A stretch of DNA of 17,488 nucleotides from an uncultured bacterium (GTDB lineage: Bacteria; Bacillota; Clostridia; Oscillospirales; Acutalibacteraceae), in NCBI GenBank assembly GCA_905215105.1, contig CAJMOI010000027.1, positions 1-17,488 on the forward strand, in the 5' to 3' direction. Position 1 is the stretch's first letter; each line of letters begins with the position of its first letter. This document shows, in pieces, positions 12,993-17,488 of this stretch. The translations under genes were made by a program, and so were the position numbers. The notes under the pieces are model-generated. The model was not told the origin of the DNA. It did no database searches and worked only from the letters and a program-made list of their open reading frames with translations.

Positions 12993-14375
12993 ATGGATTA
13001 CAAACAGACAGCCGATCAAATCAAACAAGCCGTCGGCGGTTCTCAGAACATCGAAAGCGTTGCCCACTGCGCCACCCGGCTGCGGCTGGTGCTGAAAGAC
13101 GACAGTCAGGCCAACAAGGCCGAAGTGGAAAAGATTGAGGGCGTCAAGGGCGCTTTCACCAACTCGGGTCAGTTCCAGATCATCATTGGTCAGGGCGCCG
13201 TCAATAAGGTCTATGAGGCCTTTGTGGGCGGCGGCGATATCCAGCAGGCCACTGCCGAGGAACAGAAAAAGGCCGCTGCCCAGAAGCTGAACTGGTTCCA
13301 GCGCTTTGCCCGCACTCTGTCCAATATTTTCGTGCCCATCATTCCCGTCATCGTGGCCAGCGGTGTGCTCATGGGCCTGTTGGGAATGCTGAGCAACTTC
13401 GGCGTGATTTCCCCCGACACCGGCGTTTACAAGCTGCTGGACATGATCTCCAACGCAGCGTTCACCTTCCTGCCGGTGCTCATCGCCTACAGCGCAGCCA
13501 AGGAATTCGGCTGTAACCCCTATCTGGCCGCCATTCTGGGCGCCATCATGATTCACCCCAACCTGCAAAACGCCTGGACCATGGGCACCGCAGGGGTGGA
13601 AACCCAGTATCTGGACTTCTTCGGCTTCCAGGTAGCCGCCATCGGTTATCAGGGACAGGTGCTGCCGGTGCTCATCGCCGTGCTGCTCATGGCCTTCCTG
13701 GAAAAACGCATTCACAAAATCATGCCCAACTGTCTTGACCTGCTGCTGACCCCCTTCTTCACCCTGCTGATTACCGCTGTGGCCACCTTCTTTGTCATCG
13801 GACCTGTGGGCCGGCTCATTGGCGACGGCATCTCCATCGGACTCCAGTATCTGTACACCAATCTGGGACCGGTAGCCGGACTGCTCTTCGGCGGAACTTA
13901 TTCCCTCATCGTTATCACCGGTATGCACCACAGCTTCCATGCAGTTGAAACCGGCCTGCTGGCCAACCCCGCCATCGGCATCAACTTCCTGCTGCCCATC
14001 TGGTCCATGGCCAACGTGGCACAGGGCGGCGCAGCACTGGCCGTTTACTGCAAGACCCGCAACAAGACCCTGAAAACCGTTGCAGCTCCCGCTTCCTTCT
14101 CCTGCCTGCTGGGCATCACTGAGGCCGCTATTTTCGGCGTGAACCTGAAGCTGGTCCGTCCCTTCATCGGCGCCCTGATTGGCGGCGCACTGGGCGGCTT
14201 CACCGTGGTGCTGGCCGGTGTGGGCATGAGCGGTATCGGCGTCACCGGTATCCCCGGTCTGGCACTGGTTGCGCCTCAGAGCATGGTGATGTATATTATA
14301 GGTATGGCCGTCGCCTTCGCAGGAGCCTTTGCTGCCACCTGGATCATGGGCTTCAAGGAGGAAACCGGCGCATAA
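12993..14375 (+). CDS. scrA: Sucrose-type PTS transporter, EIIBC components
   Basis: A 460-aa membrane permease that imports sucrose and phosphorylates it to sucrose-6-phosphate. The EIIB domain comes first (residues 1 to about 80), with the phosphorylated cysteine C26 in VAHCATRLRL and the GQFQIIIG segment. The EIIC domain follows (about residues 105-460) with multiple hydrophobic helices and the conserved ITGMHHSFHAVETGLLANP block starting near residue 309, typical of the sucrose/trehalose/glucoside group. No EIIA domain is fused, so phosphate must come from an EIIA encoded elsewhere (often the glucose-type EIIA). The ATG at 12993 has AAGGAGG with 7-nt spacing; a TTG 18 nt upstream lies before that site and is rejected. 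Sucrose specificity is inferred from neighbours scrK and scrB. First gene of the operon, behind two operators. Confidence 0.88.
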   Translation: MDYKQTADQIKQAVGGSQNIESVAHCATRLRLVLKDDSQANKAEVEKIEGVKGAFTNSGQFQIIIGQGAVNKVYEAFVGGGDIQQATAEEQKKAAAQKLNWFQRFARTLSNIFVPIIPVIVASGVLMGLLGMLSNFGVISPDTGVYKLLDMISNAAFTFLPVLIAYSAAKEFGCNPYLAAILGAIMIHPNLQNAWTMGTAGVETQYLDFFGFQVAAIGYQGQVLPVLIAVLLMAFLEKRIHKIMPNCLDLLLTPFFTLLITAVATFFVIGPVGRLIGDGISIGLQYLYTNLGPVAGLLFGGTYSLIVITGMHHSFHAVETGLLANPAIGINFLLPIWSMANVAQGGAALAVYCKTRNKTLKTVAAPASFSCLLGITEAAIFGVNLKLVRPFIGALIGGALGGFTVVLAGVGMSGIGVTGIPGLALVAPQSMVMYIIGMAVAFAGAFAATWIMGFKEETGA

Positions 14376-14390
14376 TCTGTAAACAAGTGA

Positions 14391-14400
14391 GTTGATCAAC
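14391..14400 (+). repeat. Perfect palindrome before scrR
   Basis: GTTGATCAAC, a 10-bp perfect palindrome ending one base before the scrR ATG, in the 26-nt gap after scrA. It occupies the space between a weak SD-like GTGAG and the start codon. Could be a DNA site or chance. Confidence 0.3.
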
Positions 14401-14401
14401 C

Positions 14402-15427
14402 ATGCGCATCAAGGATATCGCCCGAATGGCAGGCGTGGCACCGTCCACTGTTTCCCGGGTATTGAACAATTCCGGCTATATCAGCGCGGAAATACGGGAA
14501 AAGGTGGAAGCGGTGGTGCGGGAAACCGGCTATGTGCCCAACCGGATTGCCCAGTCGCTGAAACGGCAGAGCACCCGCACCATCGGGATCATCATTCCCC
14601 AGATCGCCTCCGAAACCATGTCCCGGCTGGTGGAAGCCGCCTATAGCTGCTGCAACCGCCGGAGCTACCGGATTCTGTTGGAAAACACCCAACTGGACAG
14701 CCGGAAAGAGCTGGATTGCCTGAAAAGCCTGTATCACCAGCAGGTAGAGGGCATTCTGCTCATGTCCACCGGCCTGACGGCGGAGCACCGGGAAATCATC
14801 CAGTCTCTGGATCTCCCCGTCATTGTCACCGGCCAGTATATGGACGGGCTGTGCTGTTACACCCACGACAACCGGCAGGCCGCCCGGGAGATGGTTCTGC
14901 GTATGGCTCAAAAGGGACGCCGGCGCATTGCGCTGCTGAACGTTTCTCTGGAAGAAGACAACTCCATTAAAATCCAGCGCGAACTGGGCTATCGGGACGC
15001 GCTGGCGGCGGCGGGGCTTTCCTTTGACGAAAGCCTCACCGCATACGGCGCCTTCACCATCGATTCCGGACGGGAAATGATGAAGGCTCTTTGGGAAAAC
15101 TGCCATCCCCGGCCGGACGCAGTGTTCGCCGTAACCGATAAAATCGCCATCGGCGCCATGGAATATCTGGCCCGAAAGGGGGTTTCGGTTCCCGGCGACT
15201 GTATGGTCGCGGGGGTGGGCAATAATAAACTGTCGGAATTCATCAGGCCGCCCCTGTCCACCATTGAGTTTTTCTATGACGAGCTGGGAAGCGCCGTCAC
15301 CGACCGTCTGCTGGACGCGGTGGAAAGCGGCGAACCCGTGGAGGGGGTGCACCTAATGCGTCACCGGATCATAGAAAGGGAAAGCACCAATGGAAACCAT
15401 ACTGATTCTGGGGGAACTGCTGATTGA
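14402..15427 (+). CDS. scrR: LacI-family transcriptional regulator of the sucrose operon
   Basis: A 341-aa repressor-type regulator. The helix-turn-helix and hinge occupy the N-terminus: IKDIARMAGVAPSTVSRVLN (residues 3-22), then GYVPNRIAQSLK, the hinge helix that inserts at the central CG of the operator. The rest is a periplasmic-binding-protein-like sensor domain (GIIIPQIASE, GILLMSTG, YRDALAAAG, AVTDKIAIGAMEYL, VAGVGNN, LSTIEF) that should bind a sugar or sugar phosphate. Length is standard for the family. Two near-identical CG-centred palindromes upstream of scrA are the obvious targets, giving autoregulated repression relieved by sucrose breakdown products; the inducer is not visible from sequence. 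The start has only a weak SD-like GTGAG, which would keep levels low. The 3' end overlaps scrK by 38 nt. Confidence 0.87.
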   Translation: MRIKDIARMAGVAPSTVSRVLNNSGYISAEIREKVEAVVRETGYVPNRIAQSLKRQSTRTIGIIIPQIASETMSRLVEAAYSCCNRRSYRILLENTQLDSRKELDCLKSLYHQQVEGILLMSTGLTAEHREIIQSLDLPVIVTGQYMDGLCCYTHDNRQAAREMVLRMAQKGRRRIALLNVSLEEDNSIKIQRELGYRDALAAAGLSFDESLTAYGAFTIDSGREMMKALWENCHPRPDAVFAVTDKIAIGAMEYLARKGVSVPGDCMVAGVGNNKLSEFIRPPLSTIEFFYDELGSAVTDRLLDAVESGEPVEGVHLMRHRIIERESTNGNHTDSGGTAD

Positions 15428-16361
15428 CCTGATTCCCGGACAAAAGGGCCTGGCCCTTCGGGATGTGGAGGAATTTCACCGTGCAGCAGGCGGCGCACCC
15501 GCCAATGTAGCCGCCGCCGTGTGCCGTCTGGGCGGAGAAGCCGCTCTGGTCTCCAAAGTGGGACAGGACCCCTTCGGGGATTACTTAGTCCGGGAGGTGG
15601 AGCGCTGCGGCGTGGACACCCGGTATATTTTCCGGACCAATCAGGCCAACACCGCACTGGCTTTTGTCTCTCTGGACGCAAAGGGAAACCGGGACTTCTG
15701 TTTTTACCGCAAGCCCTGCGCCGACCTGCTGCTGGACGAAGAGGAAATCAGCCCGGCTCTGTTCACAAACTGCGGGATGCTCCACTTCGGCTCCGTCAAT
15801 CTGGTGGAATCTCCCGCCCGCCGTGCCCACGGAAAAGCCGTTTCCATGGCCCGGGGCCGGGGAATTCCCGTGAGCTTTGACCCCAATCTCCGCCTTTCCC
15901 TGTGGGACTCTCCCGAGGACTGCCGCAGTGCGGTCCGGGAGTTCCTGCCTGATGCCGATATCGTCAAAATTTCCGACAACGAGCTGTCCTTCCTTCTGGG
16001 CACCGAGGACCCGGAAGCCGCTGCAAAGCAGCTGTTTTCCATGGGCTGCCGCCTGTTCCTGTACACCATGGGCGGGGACGGCGCTATGGCTTTCACGCCG
16101 GCGGCCTGTGCTTCGGTTCCCTGTTATCCCGTAGAGGTGACGGACACCACCGGCGCAGGGGATTCCTTTATGGGCGCTTCCCTGTATCATCTGGTTTCCC
16201 GGGGTATTTCCCGGGAAATGCTGGCCGGTTTGGACGCCGAAGCGCTGGAAGAGCTGCTCCGGTTCGCCTCCCTCTATGCCGCCTTTACCACCACCCGCAG
16301 AGGAGCCGCTTCCGCTATGGCCACCCGGGAAGAGCTCCGGGAATTTGCACGGAGGTTTTGA
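15390..16361 (+). CDS. scrK: Fructokinase (PfkB/ribokinase family)
   Basis: A 323-aa ATP-dependent sugar kinase expected to convert the fructose released from sucrose-6-phosphate into fructose-6-phosphate. PfkB signatures are present: GELLIDLIPG at the N-terminus, GGAPANVAAAVCRLGG (signature 1), and DTTGAGDSFMGASL (signature 2) with the catalytic base D258 and the GAGD anion hole. GEL-type start and length match bacterial fructokinases of sucrose operons; other PfkB sugars (2-keto-3-deoxygluconate, tagatose-6-phosphate) are possible from sequence but not from context. The ATG lies inside the scrR reading frame, 38 nt before its end, with AGGG 9 nt upstream, so the two are translationally coupled. 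Its TGA overlaps the next gene's first ATG. Confidence 0.88.
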   Translation: METILILGELLIDLIPGQKGLALRDVEEFHRAAGGAPANVAAAVCRLGGEAALVSKVGQDPFGDYLVREVERCGVDTRYIFRTNQANTALAFVSLDAKGNRDFCFYRKPCADLLLDEEEISPALFTNCGMLHFGSVNLVESPARRAHGKAVSMARGRGIPVSFDPNLRLSLWDSPEDCRSAVREFLPDADIVKISDNELSFLLGTEDPEAAAKQLFSMGCRLFLYTMGGDGAMAFTPAACASVPCYPVEVTDTTGAGDSFMGASLYHLVSRGISREMLAGLDAEALEELLRFASLYAAFTTTRRGAASAMATREELREFARRF

Positions 16362-17488
16362 TGATGTCCTACAGACAACAGTTTCACCTGATGCCCGAAA
16401 CCGGCTTTCTCAACGACCCCAACGGCCTGTGCCGGTTTAACGGCGAATACCATATTTTCCACCAGTACGCCCCCGAGGGCCTGTCCGGGCCCAGAGGCTG
16501 GGGCCATGTTTCCACCCGGGATTTCTGCACTTATCACAACGACGGAATGGTGCTGTTCCCGGACACCCCCTTTGACCGGAACGGCGCCTATTCCGGCTCC
16601 GCTCTCACCGACGACGGACAGCTGGAGCTTTTCTACACCGGCAATGTCCGCCACAGCGGCGATCACGATTATATCACCAGCGGCCGGGAACAGAACCTGA
16701 TCCACACCGTCCGGCTGCCTGACGGGAGATTTTCCGAAAAAAAGCTCCTTATGACCAACCGGGACTATCCGGAAAACTGCTCCTGCCATGTGCGGGACCC
16801 CAAGGTGTGGAAGGAAAACGGCCGGTATAAAATGGTGCTGGGCACCCGGACGCTGGACAACCGGGGCGAAGCGCTGGTCTATGACTCCGGGGACAAGGAG
16901 CACTGGACCCTGGAACAGGTGCTGACCCTGCCCAACACCGGCTATATGTGGGAATGCCCCGACCTGTTTTCCCTTGGGGAAAAGACCTTCCTCTGCTGCT
17001 GCCCACAGGGCATGGAGCCCAGAGGAATGGAATTCCACAACATCTACCAGAGCGGCTATTTCCCGCTGGAACAGGGGAAGCTGCTGCCCTTTACCGAGTT
17101 TGACCGGGGCTTTGACTTCTACGCGCCTCAGACCTTCCAGGACGACAACGGCCGCAGAATCCTCATCGGCTGGTTTGGCCTCCCGGATGTGCCCTATGGC
17201 AACCCCTCTCAGGAAAAAGAAGGCTGGATTCACTGCCTGACACTGCCCCGGGTGCTGAAAGAAGAAGGCGGACGGATCATCCAGGAGCCGCTGGAAGAGC
17301 TTCAGGGGCTTCGTCGGGACAGCCTGTCCCTGCGCCCGGAAAACGGCGCCATGAACATCCTGCCGGACCTCCACTGTGAGCTGGCCGTGGAATTTGACAA
17401 GCCCACAGAGGCCTTCACCCTGTCCCTGCGTCAGGACGCCATTCTTTCGCTGGAATCCGGCGTGCTGAGCCTGTCGCTGGGCGCCAGC
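16361..17488 (+). CDS. scrB: Sucrose-6-phosphate hydrolase (GH32), truncated by the window end
   Basis: The first 376 codons of a glycoside hydrolase family 32 enzyme, running open to the last base. It should split sucrose-6-phosphate into glucose-6-phosphate and fructose in the cytoplasm; no signal peptide is present. All three GH32 catalytic motifs are seen: FLNDPNG with nucleophile D19, VRDPK with transition-state stabiliser D146, and MWECPDLF with acid/base E198 (numbering from the first ATG). YSGSAL and FDRGFDFYAPQTF are further family blocks of the five-bladed propeller; the C-terminal beta-sandwich has only begun. Two adjacent ATGs (16361 and 16364) follow GGAGG (16351-16355) with 5- and 8-nt spacing; the second may be the real one. 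The first overlaps the scrK stop in TGATG. Family members are usually 450-500 aa, so roughly 80-120 residues are missing. Confidence 0.92.
   Translation, partial: MMSYRQQFHLMPETGFLNDPNGLCRFNGEYHIFHQYAPEGLSGPRGWGHVSTRDFCTYHNDGMVLFPDTPFDRNGAYSGSALTDDGQLELFYTGNVRHSGDHDYITSGREQNLIHTVRLPDGRFSEKKLLMTNRDYPENCSCHVRDPKVWKENGRYKMVLGTRTLDNRGEALVYDSGDKEHWTLEQVLTLPNTGYMWECPDLFSLGEKTFLCCCPQGMEPRGMEFHNIYQSGYFPLEQGKLLPFTEFDRGFDFYAPQTFQDDNGRRILIGWFGLPDVPYGNPSQEKEGWIHCLTLPRVLKEEGGRIIQEPLEELQGLRRDSLSLRPENGAMNILPDLHCELAVEFDKPTEAFTLSLRQDAILSLESGVLSLSLGAS

Noticed and set aside
12954..14399. 481-codon minus-strand frame opposite scrA
   Set aside because: H/G/Q-rich translation typical of an antisense shadow; scrA on the plus strand has clear EIIB and EIIC motifs.

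Overview
The window reads as a chromosomal segment of a moderately GC-rich anaerobic Firmicute, most likely a gut member of the Clostridia (Oscillospiraceae/Ruminococcaceae type). The evidence is strong Gram-positive-style ribosome binding sites (AGGAGG/GGAGG 7-9 nt before starts), LacI-controlled sucrose PTS genes, a Bacillus-type SpeA, and the carboxyspermidine enzymes common in gut Clostridia. This assignment is an inference from protein style; the species cannot be named.

Region 1 (42-8083, all minus strand, transcribed right to left) is a polyamine operon: speD (AdoMet decarboxylase), speA (arginine decarboxylase), speE (spermidine synthase), speB (agmatinase), then a GNAT acetyltransferase, a flavodoxin-domain protein and a VOC-fold protein, then a carboxy(nor)spermidine dehydrogenase and a carboxy(nor)spermidine decarboxylase (nspC). 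SpeA and SpeB take arginine via agmatine to putrescine. From putrescine, two chemically independent aminopropylation routes to spermidine are encoded side by side: decarboxylated AdoMet (SpeD/SpeE) and aspartate semialdehyde (dehydrogenase/NspC). That redundancy is one of the main points of interest.

Region 2 (8084-8692) is a non-coding stretch of about 600 nt between speD and a divergent esterase gene. On the minus strand it holds a sigma-A-like promoter, several possible hairpins, a 14-bp perfect intrinsic terminator (8183-8214) about 100 nt before speD, a candidate antiterminator strand, and a small hairpin beside the speD ribosome binding site. This is the best candidate for an undescribed regulatory RNA (riboswitch or attenuator) controlling polyamine synthesis. 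An independent small RNA ending at this terminator is the alternative.

Region 3 (8693-9505, plus) is an alpha/beta-hydrolase esterase, separated by a bidirectional terminator from the convergent trkA-trkH potassium uptake operon (9567-12400, minus). The trk leader carries a strong extended -10 promoter, a terminator-like hairpin starting almost at +1, and a 167-bp MITE-like element with CTAG-bounded inverted repeats lying between promoter and trkA.

Region 4 (12860-17488, plus) is a sucrose operon: two copies of a LacI-type palindromic operator in the promoter region, a sucrose-type PTS EIIBC (scrA), a LacI-family regulator (scrR), a PfkB fructokinase (scrK) and a GH32 sucrose-6-phosphate hydrolase (scrB) cut by the window edge. 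Together they import and phosphorylate sucrose, hydrolyse it to glucose-6-phosphate and fructose, and phosphorylate the fructose.
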